The notes: generated by a model not told the origin, from the letters alone. Positions 15,774 through 23,157 are shown, numbered from the stretch's first letter. The stretch: DNA of 35,734 nt from Planctomycetota bacterium (GCA_012729725.1 JAAYCO010000154.1:1-35734); one strand, 5' to 3'. Numbers and translations: made by a program.

Positions 15774-18089
15774 ATGGACGCACGCGCATTCATCAAGGAA
15801 ATCACGTCGCGGCGGGACTACGCCGACCAGATCGTTCACGTGCGGGCGATACAGCCGCGCGAGGCCAGATACGCCGAGCCCTCAACCGAGATGCCACAGG
15901 TGCTCTGGTCGCTTCTGAGGCGCCAGAACATTCACAAGCTCTACACTCACCAGGCGAAGGCGATTGACGCGCTGGCGGCGGGCAAGGATGTATGCATCGT
16001 CACGGCGACCGCTTCAGGAAAGACGCTGTGCTACAACCTTCCGGTTGTCGCGCGTGTGCTTTCCGAGCCCAGGGCCCGGGCGCTGTACGTCTACCCGACC
16101 AAGGCGCTGGCGCAGGATCAGCTTGGCGTGCTGCAGCGCTGGGCCTCGCAGGAAGAGCTCATCGAGACGCTTCGGCCCGGCGTTTATGACGGCGATACGC
16201 CCAGCCACACGCGATCGAGAATCCGCAACAAGGCCAATGTTGTTCTGACCAATCCCGACATGCTGCACGTCGGCATTCTGCCGTATCACGCCAAGTGGCA
16301 CGAATTCCTGGCCAGCCTTGAGTACCTTGTCATCGACGAGATGCACACCTACCGCGGCATATTCGGCAGCCACGTCGCCGGCGTGCTGCGAAGGCTGCTG
16401 AGGCTGTGCGACCACTACGGCGGCAAGCCGAAGATCGTGTGCTGTTCGGCGACAATAGCCAACCCGATGGATCTGGCGCAAAAACTGGTTTCGCGCCGGT
16501 GCGAGCTGATAGACGACGACGGCTCGCCGCGCGGACGCAAATATTTCGCACTGTGGAACCCGCCTTACATGGACGCCGACAACGTCTGCCGCCGCAGCGG
16601 AAACGTCGAGGCGGTCAATCTGCTTGTGGAACTGGTGCGAAAGCGCGTTCAAACCATCGTGTTCGGCAAGGCGAGGATCGTTGTTGAACTTGTTCACAAG
16701 TACGCCCGGGACATGCTGAAGAATGAAGGCGATCTTGCGTCGCGCATTCGGCCCTACCGCGGCGGGTATCTTCCGGCGCAGCGCAGAGAGATAGAGCAGG
16801 AGCTTTTCTCGGGCAGGCTTCTGGCGGTGACGGCGACCAACGCGCTGGAGCTTGGAATAGACGTTGGTTCCATGGACGCGGCAGTGCTTGTTGGCTTTCC
16901 GGGCACGATCTGTTCAACGTGGCAGCAGGCGGGCAGGGCGGGGCGGGCCAGCCAGGACAGCCTTGTCGTGCTTGTCGGCTATGACGATCCGATAGACCAA
17001 TATCTGATGCGCCATCCTGAGTTTCTCTTCGGCGCTTCGCACGAACAGGCGATCATCGATCCGGACAACCCGCACATACTCAGCTCGCAACTGGCTTGCG
17101 CCTCGTTCGAGAAGCCCATTTCGCCGGACGACAGGCGGTATTTCGGGCCTCTTGCGGACAAGGTGGTCGAAATTCTCGCCGAAGAGGGCAAGGTCAAGAC
17201 CATCGATGACAGAACGTACTGGGCCCAGGGGCAGGCCCCAAGCCACCACGTGAGCCTGAGAAATATAAGCGAAGATACATATGCAATTGTAGATTCGACC
17301 AGCAGCCCCAAGGCGCTGGGCAACGTGGACGCGATTTCAGCGCCGGAGCTTGTCTACCCCGGCGCGGTCTACCTGCACGAGGGCAAGGGGTATCTTGTCA
17401 GAAAGCTGGACATGGAGGCGAAAATCGCGCACGTCGAGCCGGCGGAGGCGGACTACTACACCCAGCCGGTGCTCGCCGCCAGCTGCCGCCTGCACGAGCC
17501 CGAGGACCGCAAGGAGCACCGCGGAGGCAGGCTGTGCTTCGGGCCCGCCGATGTCACGTGGCAAACCACGGCGTTTCGCAAGGTCCGCTACTACTCGATG
17601 GAGCTTATCGGACAGGGCAAGCTCGACCTGCCCGCGCAGACGCTTTCCACCACCGGCATGTGGTACGATCCCGGCGATTCAATTCGCTCAAGAGTGGCGC
17701 GAGCGGGGCACAATCCAATCGAAGCGCTGCTTGGCGTGCGAAACCTGATGCTTGCCTCGCTGCCGGCGCTGGCGATGAGCGACCGAAGAGACATATCGGG
17801 CATGGTCGATTCGTCCAACCTGGGCGTCGCCATCATCTTCATATACGACCGCTACAGCGGCGGGCTGGGCTTCTCTCAGATGGGATTCGAGCGGTTCGAG
17901 GAATGGCTCGAAATGTGCAGGGCCATCGTTCGCGAATGCCCGTGCAACGGCGGTTGCCCCGCTTGCGTCGGTTTGGCCAATCTCCGCCCGCCGCTGCATC
18001 AGGATCCGGATCTTGGCGGGGGGTATCCCGTGCCAAGCAAAGAGGCCGCCACGCTGCTGCTGAAGCTGATAAGTCCCTCTGACGACTGA
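15774..18089 (+). CDS. mrfA: DEAD/DEAH-box helicase with DUF1998 domain, MrfA (YprA)-like
   Basis: A 771-residue superfamily-2 helicase. The RecA-1 domain has the Q-motif region ending with YTHQAKAIDAL, motif I TATASGKT (K83), motif II DEMH (188-191) and SAT (CCSATIAN). RecA-2 includes VTATNALELGIDVG and the QQAGRAGR motif VI. The C-terminal DUF1998 region ends with CPCNGGCPACVG (C722, C724, C728, C731), a metal-binding cluster. This arrangement fits the B. subtilis mitomycin-repair helicase MrfA. The next gene is a MrfB-like exonuclease, which is the known partner. ATG 15774 lies after pgpA, since the earlier open frame overlaps pgpA. CATTAT ends 6 nt upstream and there is no SD. It likely unwinds DNA 3' to 5' in crosslink repair. 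Confidence 0.88.
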   Translation: MDARAFIKEITSRRDYADQIVHVRAIQPREARYAEPSTEMPQVLWSLLRRQNIHKLYTHQAKAIDALAAGKDVCIVTATASGKTLCYNLPVVARVLSEPRARALYVYPTKALAQDQLGVLQRWASQEELIETLRPGVYDGDTPSHTRSRIRNKANVVLTNPDMLHVGILPYHAKWHEFLASLEYLVIDEMHTYRGIFGSHVAGVLRRLLRLCDHYGGKPKIVCCSATIANPMDLAQKLVSRRCELIDDDGSPRGRKYFALWNPPYMDADNVCRRSGNVEAVNLLVELVRKRVQTIVFGKARIVVELVHKYARDMLKNEGDLASRIRPYRGGYLPAQRREIEQELFSGRLLAVTATNALELGIDVGSMDAAVLVGFPGTICSTWQQAGRAGRASQDSLVVLVGYDDPIDQYLMRHPEFLFGASHEQAIIDPDNPHILSSQLACASFEKPISPDDRRYFGPLADKVVEILAEEGKVKTIDDRTYWAQGQAPSHHVSLRNISEDTYAIVDSTSSPKALGNVDAISAPELVYPGAVYLHEGKGYLVRKLDMEAKIAHVEPAEADYYTQPVLAASCRLHEPEDRKEHRGGRLCFGPADVTWQTTAFRKVRYYSMELIGQGKLDLPAQTLSTTGMWYDPGDSIRSRVARAGHNPIEALLGVRNLMLASLPALAMSDRRDISGMVDSSNLGVAIIFIYDRYSGGLGFSQMGFERFEEWLEMCRAIVRECPCNGGCPACVGLANLRPPLHQDPDLGGGYPVPSKEAATLLLKLISPSDD

Positions 18090-18114
18090 TAAGTTTCATG
18101 GGCCGGGCAATTGC

Positions 18115-18123
18115 TGGTACAAT
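18115..18123 (+). promoter_or_regulatory. Extended -10 ahead of mrfB
   Basis: TG-G-TACAAT is an extended -10 that ends 8 nt before ATG 18132. No SD precedes that ATG, so a leaderless transcript is plausible. It lies in the 42-nt gap after mrfA. Confidence 0.5.
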
Positions 18124-18131
18124 CAAGTTCT

Positions 18132-19031
18132 ATGGCTCAATCGGATTCACGGCGCAAGAAGCTTCAGATGCTCACCCGGTCGCTTGCTCGCAAGGACATC
18201 AAGGCGGCACAGGAGGCGATTTGCGCCGACCAGATCGATCCGCGGATCGGTTATCGCCGTTACGAGCCGGAAAATCCGCTTTCACTTGCCCATGCGTGCG
18301 CGGGCGAGGAAAGAACGGTTGGCATGCCGATGGGCACGTCGCGGTTCTGGTTGATCAATCGCACGCTTGAGCAGGTGAGTCCTGCAAGCCGGCAGGTTGC
18401 TCTGCAATTCGCCGGGGTGATGCGCGGCGCTCGCCAGCGGGTGGACGAGCTGGAGGCTTCTGTCGGGCTTTGCCACGCTGCCGACGGCGGGCCGGAAGAC
18501 CTGTTGTTCATGGACGTCGAGTCGTGCGGATTCAGCGGGGCGGTGATATTCCTCGTTGGAATGATGTACTACCGAAACGACGACCTGCATTTCGAGCAGT
18601 ATCTGGCTCGCAATTACGCCGAAGAGGCAGCGATTCTCACTGCGTTTATCGATCGCGTAGCTTCCGCCCGCGTGCTTGTCACCTTCAACGGCAAGGCCTT
18701 CGACATGAATATGATCCGCGAGCGCGCCATCTTCCACGGCCTCAAAATGCCCCCTGAAGGCCCGCACCTCGACTTGCTGACCGAGGCCCGAAAGCGGTGG
18801 CGAGGCCGCCTGCCGAACTGCAAGCTTCAAACCCTCGAACGCCACCTGTTCAAAAGAAATCGCGTTGGGGACATTCCCGGCTGGGCTATCGCAGATGCGT
18901 ATCACAAATTCGTGGATACCGCCGACGCGCGCCAGGTCAGGGACATAGTGCACCATAATCTGCTGGACCTTCTGACAATGGCGCAGCTTGTAAGCGTCAT
19001 TCTGACGGGCGAAGACCCCATGGACGCCTGA
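18132..19031 (+). CDS. mrfB: RNase H-fold exonuclease, MrfB (YprB)-like
   Basis: A 299-residue protein with a YprB-type ribonuclease-H-like fold of the DEDD exonuclease group. The metal ligands are D128 and E130 in FMDVESCGF, D191 in VTFNGKAFDMNM, and D279 in HHNLLDLLTM (residues 274-283), with a conserved neighbouring His. A possible N-terminal segment of about 100 residues is helical and basic. In B. subtilis MrfB is a DNA exonuclease that works with MrfA in repair of mitomycin-type crosslinks, so the tandem order here suggests the same job. ATG 18132 is favoured over the upstream in-frame start at 18111 because of the extended -10 placement and the MAQSDSRRKK start. The TPR region seen in some homologues is not evident. 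Confidence 0.84.
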   Translation: MAQSDSRRKKLQMLTRSLARKDIKAAQEAICADQIDPRIGYRRYEPENPLSLAHACAGEERTVGMPMGTSRFWLINRTLEQVSPASRQVALQFAGVMRGARQRVDELEASVGLCHAADGGPEDLLFMDVESCGFSGAVIFLVGMMYYRNDDLHFEQYLARNYAEEAAILTAFIDRVASARVLVTFNGKAFDMNMIRERAIFHGLKMPPEGPHLDLLTEARKRWRGRLPNCKLQTLERHLFKRNRVGDIPGWAIADAYHKFVDTADARQVRDIVHHNLLDLLTMAQLVSVILTGEDPMDA

Positions 19032-19046
19032 CGCCCGGAGGCATTG

Positions 19047-19604
19047 ATGAGCGCGAATGACAAGAACAGGGCGGTCTTCCTCGACCGCGACAAGACGGTA
19101 ATCGAAGATCCTGGATACATTAATGATCCCGATCTCATTCACCTGCTGCCTCGCGCCGGCGAAGCAGTGAAAATGCTCAACGCCGCCGGTTACCTGGTGG
19201 TAATTGTCACCAATCAGTCGGGCGTCGCCAGGGGGCTTGTAACCGAAGACAGGCTCACCGAGATACACCAGCGGCTGAGGGATGAACTTGGCGCCCGCGG
19301 CGCGAAGGTGGACGCCATCTATTACTGCCCGTTTCATCCTGAAGGCGTTATCGAGGAATACACCCGCGTCAGTGAAATGCGCAAACCCCAGCCGGGAATG
19401 CTTCTTCAGGCGGCCGGGGAGATGAACATCGATCTGACGCAAAGCTGGATGATAGGCGACAGCGCCATAGACGTCGAAGCCGGACAGCGCGCCGGATGCC
19501 GAACAATCCGCCTGGCGCCGAGCGAGGAAGCGCTCGAAGAGCCCAAAGCCGACATGGTCGCCCCCGATCTATACGCGGCAGCTATGCTTGTTCTGAAGCA
19601 ATAG
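19047..19604 (+). CDS. gmhB: HAD phosphatase, GmhB-like heptose-1,7-bisphosphate phosphatase family
   Basis: A 185-residue HAD-superfamily phosphatase of the GmhB/HisB-N type. The catalytic Asp pair is D13 and D15 in AVFLDRDKTVIED, then the TNQSG motif (IVTNQSGVARGL) and the KP motif in RKPQPGM, ending with MIGDSAIDVEAG. GmhB removes the 7-phosphate from D-glycero-D-manno-heptose bisphosphate in LPS core sugar synthesis. The zinc-binding loop, CxH and CxC in the family, is broken here: C94 remains, but the His position is F96, and S109 and M111 replace the two Cys. The DxDG position is also Lys. ATG 19047 follows GGAGG by 5 nt; mrfB stops 15 nt earlier. Another sugar- or amino-acid phosphatase is possible. 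Confidence 0.78.
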   Translation: MSANDKNRAVFLDRDKTVIEDPGYINDPDLIHLLPRAGEAVKMLNAAGYLVVIVTNQSGVARGLVTEDRLTEIHQRLRDELGARGAKVDAIYYCPFHPEGVIEEYTRVSEMRKPQPGMLLQAAGEMNIDLTQSWMIGDSAIDVEAGQRAGCRTIRLAPSEEALEEPKADMVAPDLYAAAMLVLKQ

Positions 19605-19610
19605 CGGTTG

Positions 19611-20039
19611 TCAGTCCTGAACGTCCTGCCGCCGATCCAGCGCCAGGTTCACCATTCTGTCGGCATGAGAATTCATTTCGCGCCGAACGTGGCTGATGGT
19701 GCAGGACTCGAAGCCGCTGGCCATATCCTTTGCCTTGATGAACAGCTCAAGCAGACCGGCGTTCTTGACGCGGTATTGCCCGTTCATCTGGCGGACAAGA
19801 AGCTCTGAATCGCTGAAGATCTGGATATCAGTGGCTTTCAGTTCGGCTGCGGCGGCGAGGGCCTTGAGCAGTGCGGTGTATTCGGCGACGTTGTTGGTGG
19901 CTTGTCCGAGGTAGCAGCCGCGTTGGCAAAGAACGGTTCCGTCGGTGGTTCTCAGGACAAAACCGGCGGCAGCGGGTCCGGGGTTGCCCCTGGCGCCGCC
20001 GTCGATGTTAACGATGACCTTTAGCGAAGCCTGGGCCAT
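19611..20039 (-). CDS. RNase HI-family ribonuclease
   Basis: A 142-residue RNase H that would cut RNA in RNA-DNA hybrids, with metal-binding acidic residues D13 (NIDGGARGNPG), E53 (NNVAEYTALLKAL), D77 (IFSDSELLV) and D127 (HADRMVN). It resembles the compact RnhA-like proteins without the basic loop of E. coli RNase HI. Its ATG overlaps the stop of the zinc-ribbon gene (TAATG), so the pair is translationally coupled. In actinobacteria a similar zinc-ribbon gene sits beside an RNase H domain gene, so the neighbourhood is widely kept. The stop lies 6 nt from the convergent gmhB stop. Confidence 0.9.
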   Translation of the reverse strand: MAQASLKVIVNIDGGARGNPGPAAAGFVLRTTDGTVLCQRGCYLGQATNNVAEYTALLKALAAAAELKATDIQIFSDSELLVRQMNGQYRVKNAGLLELFIKAKDMASGFESCTISHVRREMNSHADRMVNLALDRRQDVQD

Positions 20040-20791
20040 TACCGTGAGCGGCTTTCCTGACCCTGAGGCTCAACATACAGGATGCGCCCGCAGTTGTTGC
20101 AAGTTCGTATTTCGTCCCGCACGCGCAGCGCGTTGACGTGCTCGGCATTGAGAGCCATGAAGCATCCGCCGCAGACATAGTCGAACGGGGGCCTCTTGCC
20201 ATGCACCTCTATAACCGCCATCGCCTCGCCGTCATAGGTTGAGGCGACTCTCTCGAACGTCCGCAGGGCCTCCTGGGGAACCTTCTGCGCCGCTTCATCT
20301 CGTTTGGCGTTCAGGTCGTCAAGCATGGTCGTCAGGCGGTCGATCTCGTCCTTGCTGGTCTTTGTCACCTCGGCCAATCGGGCTTCTTCGGCGTTTATCT
20401 GCTCCTGAAGCTTGGCGGCCTCGGCTTTAATGACATCCACTTCCTGAAGAATCTTCAAAACCTGCTCTTCGAGCTTCGAGTTGTCGGCTTTGATGGTGTT
20501 GATGTGGGTCAGAAGGGTGGCGTATTCTTTGTTCGTCTTGGCGGTGTTGAGGGCGTTACGGTCTTTTGCTACTTCCTGGTCTCGTTGGCGCAGATCAAGT
20601 TCCAGCCGGTCGGCGCTTTTTCGAAGGTCTGTGCTTTTGGCGTGCAGCGCGTCATGGTCCTGGCGTAGCTGTTGAATGCGCCGCTCCTGGGCTGGGACGG
20701 CGTTCTTGCGTATCCTTAGCCGGCTCTTGACGTGCGTCAATTGGCGCTCAACCGACTGAAGGCCAAGCAGGGCCTCAATCATTGTTCCCAT
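20039..20791 (-). CDS. Coiled-coil protein with C4 zinc ribbon (CT398-like)
   Basis: A 250-residue protein, mostly a long heptad-rich coiled coil (about 5-185, starting IEALLGLQSVERQL). A C-terminal zinc ribbon follows, with two pairs: CGGC in FDYVCGGCFMALN and CNNC in IRTCNNCGRILY. It matches the family of C4-type zinc-ribbon coiled-coil proteins found near RNase H genes (Rv2229c-like, CT398). Proposed roles include tethering or nucleic-acid-linked adaptor functions, but the biochemistry is unsettled. ATG 20791 is supported by GGGAG 5 nt upstream; the upstream extension of the frame lacks conservation signals. The gene is coupled to the RNase H and has its own promoter at 20831-20859. Confidence 0.84.
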   Translation of the reverse strand: MGTMIEALLGLQSVERQLTHVKSRLRIRKNAVPAQERRIQQLRQDHDALHAKSTDLRKSADRLELDLRQRDQEVAKDRNALNTAKTNKEYATLLTHINTIKADNSKLEEQVLKILQEVDVIKAEAAKLQEQINAEEARLAEVTKTSKDEIDRLTTMLDDLNAKRDEAAQKVPQEALRTFERVASTYDGEAMAVIEVHGKRPPFDYVCGGCFMALNAEHVNALRVRDEIRTCNNCGRILYVEPQGQESRSR

Positions 20792-20830
20792 GCAGACTCC
20801 CTCTTCACTTGTAAAAAGGTTCAGTCCCTT

Positions 20831-20859
20831 ATTATTGCCGGCGGGGTGTGTTTGTTCAA
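20831..20859 (-). promoter_or_regulatory. Promoter of the zinc-ribbon/RNase H operon
   Basis: TTGAAC and AATAAT are separated by 17 bp on the minus strand, five of six matches for the -10. Transcription would begin near 20824 and give a leader of about 33 nt before ATG 20791. Confidence 0.65.
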
Positions 20860-20916
20860 GTAACTTTTTTCGCCCCGGCGTCACAATGGCCCGCCAATGC
20901 AGGTTTGCTTGTTTCG

Positions 20917-20924
20917 CCCCCCCC
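20917..20924. repeat. C8 homopolymer tract
   Basis: A run of eight C lies between TTTCG and GAAA in the divergent region upstream of the PEP-CTERM gene. Tracts of this kind can slip in length, but no regulatory role is established here. Confidence 0.7.
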
Positions 20925-21021
20925 GAAAAGCGCAAAATAAAGCCAGAGTCGTTGGGCAGTTGAGGGACTGAATCCTACCTTTCCTTCTGAAGCGACAAGA
21001 GCGCTTCTGGAGGCAACAAAG

Positions 21022-21695
21022 ATGCAAAACACCATTAAAGCGGCTACATGTGCAATTGTTCTGCTTGCGGCGGCGGCTGTGTCTCAGGCGGCCATAATCG
21101 TGTACGCCACCCATAGCGATTACAAGCCCGAGCCGGGCGCTTCGCTTACGGACGTTCAACTGACGGTTGACATGAGTGTGAAAGACGGCGTGGCGACGTT
21201 CAGTTTTCTCAACAGCTCGAAACGGCCCGAAACCAGCGTTTCCTTCAAGGAAATCGTGCTCGACGGGCATGCCCAGCTGACCGACACGAAGGTGCTGTGG
21301 GCGCCGGCAGTGCCGCCGGACACACGGGACATTGGCTACGCGACAGCGCGGGAGTGCCCGCATACAAGATCGAGGACGATGTGAACATGCTGGGGCTGTT
21401 CGCCCAATCGCCCGCGCCCAAAAAGGGCATCAATCCGGGCGAAACGCTGATGGTGTCGTTCAAGACCAGTATGGCCGATGGTAGTGACATATATGACTAC
21501 GTTTCGATGTTCCGCGGCCAGAGCGATTACGTGATTGGGTTCCATGGAATCAGCGCCGACATCATCAACGGCCAGAGTCTCACCGGCGTGCTGAGACCCG
21601 AAGTTCCTGAACCGGCGATCACCGCGATCCTCGCCGTTGGAGCAGCCATCCTGCTGAGGCGACGGAATAAACAAGTTGGATGCGGAAAAGCCTGA
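21022..21695 (+). pseudogene. Frameshifted PEP-CTERM exported protein
   Basis: Two abutting open frames form one protein. The first half (from 21022, SD GGAGG 8 nt upstream) begins with a signal peptide, MQNTIKAATCAIVLLAAAA, with cleavage near VSQAA. Its frame ends at 21384. The second half, in another frame, runs to 21695 and ends with the sorting signal VPEPAITAILAVG...LLRRR, a classical PEP-CTERM motif (VPEP, a hydrophobic helix, an Arg cluster) read by exosortase. A one-base loss near 21342-21343 would explain the break: adding a G there reads GYADSAGVPAYK. The protein is predicted to be exported and anchored or processed at the envelope. It could be a real pseudogene or a sequencing error. 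No exosortase gene is in the window. Confidence 0.8.
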
Positions 21696-21733
21696 ACAGT
21701 GGAATAGGTGAACAGGAGGCCGCATGCGAGGCG

Positions 21734-21764
21734 CCGGCCGGGATAATCCCGGCCGGTGTTTTTT
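21734..21764 (+). terminator. Strong intrinsic terminator after the PEP-CTERM gene
   Basis: CCGGCCGGG and CCCGGCCGG form a 9-bp GC stem around ATAAT, followed by TGTTTTTT. It ends the transcript of the PEP-CTERM gene and isolates it from the palindromic element downstream. Confidence 0.9.
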
Positions 21765-21837
21765 GTATTCAAGACGACGGGGCTGTTGTATTCCCTGCCT
21801 CAAATCGGCAGAATGTTGTTATTCCGGCGGCAGGTCT

Positions 21838-21995
21838 AGAGCACTTTGCGTAGCTCCTGTCGCCATCTTCTGGTTGCGGCTGCGCACAGCGGCGTCCGGC
21901 TGCATCGACGATGCCAAGGCATCGCCTGCTTCGCCGTCCTTGCCATGCTGGCCTCACCGACGAAGAATGACGACAACCTTTACGCAAAGTGCTCT
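21838..21995. repeat. 158-bp palindromic, MITE-like element
   Basis: AGAGCACTTTGCGTA at 21838-21852 and its exact complement TACGCAAAGTGCTCT at 21981-21995 are 15-bp terminal inverted repeats. Complementarity continues imperfectly inward (TGTCG-CAT region). The exact centre (21916.5) is also the centre of a second perfect inverted repeat, CGATGCC-AA-GGCATCG. The whole 158-bp unit is therefore one symmetric hairpin. No open frame or transposase is inside, and no clear target duplication is visible. It ends 7 nt before the SD of the next gene. Together with the terminator it fills the 317-nt gap between the PEP-CTERM and 22013 genes. Confidence 0.75.
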
Positions 21996-22012
21996 TGCTT
22001 CAGAGGAAATGG

Positions 22013-22765
22013 ATGAAGATTACTAGCTTAATCAAATGGCTGCTTGGGTTGGGGTTGTTCGCCGTGCTGGTAATGGCGGGGGCGGTGTATCTGATGGCGT
22101 GCAAGGCCCCCTCGCAATACCGGCCGGAGCTTCTGGATGCCCCAGCCCGCGAAGCGGCCGCCAAGCGATTCGCCAAGAAGACGCTGGAGGAATTCGGCAA
22201 CCAGGCGCAGGGCAGCGAGTCGTTCAGCATTTCATTCAGCCAGCAGGAGATAAACGAGTATTTCGCTTCCGTTGACGAAATCGCCGCCCAGGCCCCCAAC
22301 GGCAGAAGCGGGCAGGTTCGCCAACTGCTTGCCGATGCGGGCATTTCGGCGCCGATGGTAGTGCTTAACGACGGCTTGATGACGATGATGGTTCATCTCG
22401 ACGAGCACGAGAAGATACTCTCGGTCGATATAGGAATGGTGCAGGAAGATGACGGCCGGCTGAGGCTGTCGCTCTGCGGCGCGCGGATCGGCGATCTGCC
22501 CGTTCCAGCGGGGATGGCTCAGGACGGCCTGGAGAGGATCCGCCATGGCCTTGATCAAGCCGGCGCCATGGACGAGCCCGCGCAGAGGCTCACCATCGAG
22601 CACGTCGCCCGCGGCCTCGCTACAGCGGTGCGAGCAATAGGGCGCGATCCGATAGACCTTTCTCTTCCTCTGCGGATCAATGGCAGGGGAGTCAGGATCA
22701 GCCGCATAGTGCTTGCCCCCGAGCAGCTTACGCTGCGATTTGTTCCTTTCGAAGCCGGCGAATGA
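22013..22765 (+). CDS. Membrane-anchored protein of unknown function
   Basis: A 250-residue protein. A single N-terminal helix (about 7-30, WLLGLGLFAVLVMAGAVYLMA) ends in a CKAPSQ context and is followed by a soluble, mixed alpha/beta domain facing outward or the periplasm. It loosely resembles YpmS/DUF2140-type proteins because of the N-terminal anchor and a FSQQEINEYF motif near residue 77, but this is a weak resemblance. ATG 22013 is supported by AGAGGA 5 nt upstream. The stop overlaps the start of the LigD-like gene (ATGA), so both are one transcription unit and probably coupled in translation. Function remains open. Confidence 0.7.
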   Translation: MKITSLIKWLLGLGLFAVLVMAGAVYLMACKAPSQYRPELLDAPAREAAAKRFAKKTLEEFGNQAQGSESFSISFSQQEINEYFASVDEIAAQAPNGRSGQVRQLLADAGISAPMVVLNDGLMTMMVHLDEHEKILSVDIGMVQEDDGRLRLSLCGARIGDLPVPAGMAQDGLERIRHGLDQAGAMDEPAQRLTIEHVARGLATAVRAIGRDPIDLSLPLRINGRGVRISRIVLAPEQLTLRFVPFEAGE

Positions 22766-23142
22766 CAACCGTCGGCCGATTCGTCATCCTGTTGCACACC
22801 TGCGATGGCCGGGAGCATTACGACCTGCTGACGGAGCAGCCGGGCCTGGATCTTCTTGCCGCCTGGCAAACGCCATGCAACCCATCCGAAATCACCGGCG
22901 CCGCCGCCTGCACGCGATTGCCCGACCACCGTCGGGAATACCTCAGTTACGAAGGCAAAATCAGCCGGCAACGAGGCGAGGTTGAAAGGGTCGATGAAGG
23001 CGAGTTCCGAGTGCTCGTCTGGAGCGTAGACCTGATCATCCTGGACTTCCTCGGGCGGGGGCTCAAAGGTCCGCATCAATTCAAGCGCCTCACCGGCGAG
23101 GGCTGGGCTCTTGAGCGGTCAATTGCTGATGACACTCGTTGA
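22762..23142 (+). CDS. Stand-alone LigD 3'-phosphoesterase-domain-like protein
   Basis: A 126-residue protein that resembles the 3'-phosphoesterase domain of bacterial DNA ligase D, which trims 3' ends in non-homologous end joining. The motif series is kept in outline: H12 in FVILLH, H19-Y-D21 in REHYDLL, H56 in [13 protein letters not shown], and a [16 protein letters not shown] segment at the end. The usual Arg of the HYDFRLE motif is a Leu here, so activity is not assured. It has neither ligase nor polymerase domain. The ATG overlaps the stop of the membrane-protein gene (ATGA). A different small beta-barrel hydrolase is possible, but the match is good. Confidence 0.62.
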   Translation: MTTVGRFVILLHTCDGREHYDLLTEQPGLDLLAAWQTPCNPSEITGAAACTRLPDHRREYLSYEGKISRQRGEVERVDEGEFRVLVWSVDLIILDFLGRGLKGPHQFKRLTGEGWALERSIADDTR

Positions 23143-23148
23143 CGCTGC

Positions 23149-23157
23149 TGGTAAAGT
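23149..23157 (+). promoter_or_regulatory. Extended -10-like sequence ahead of purB
   Basis: TG-G-TAAAGT ends 7 nt before ATG 23165. No SD is seen, consistent with a leaderless start. Confidence 0.4.

Noticed and set aside
18282-19442. 386-codon minus-strand open frame opposite mrfB and gmhB
   Set aside because: It spans two well-supported plus-strand genes with active-site motifs, so it is a composition artefact.
21290-21384. Programmed -1 frameshift in the PEP-CTERM gene
   Set aside because: No slippery heptamer or downstream stem was found at the junction; a single lost base explains it more simply.
21724-22026. 100-codon open frame through the terminator and palindromic element
   Set aside because: It begins in the terminator hairpin and reads through the palindrome. 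The real gene nearby starts at 22013 with a good SD.
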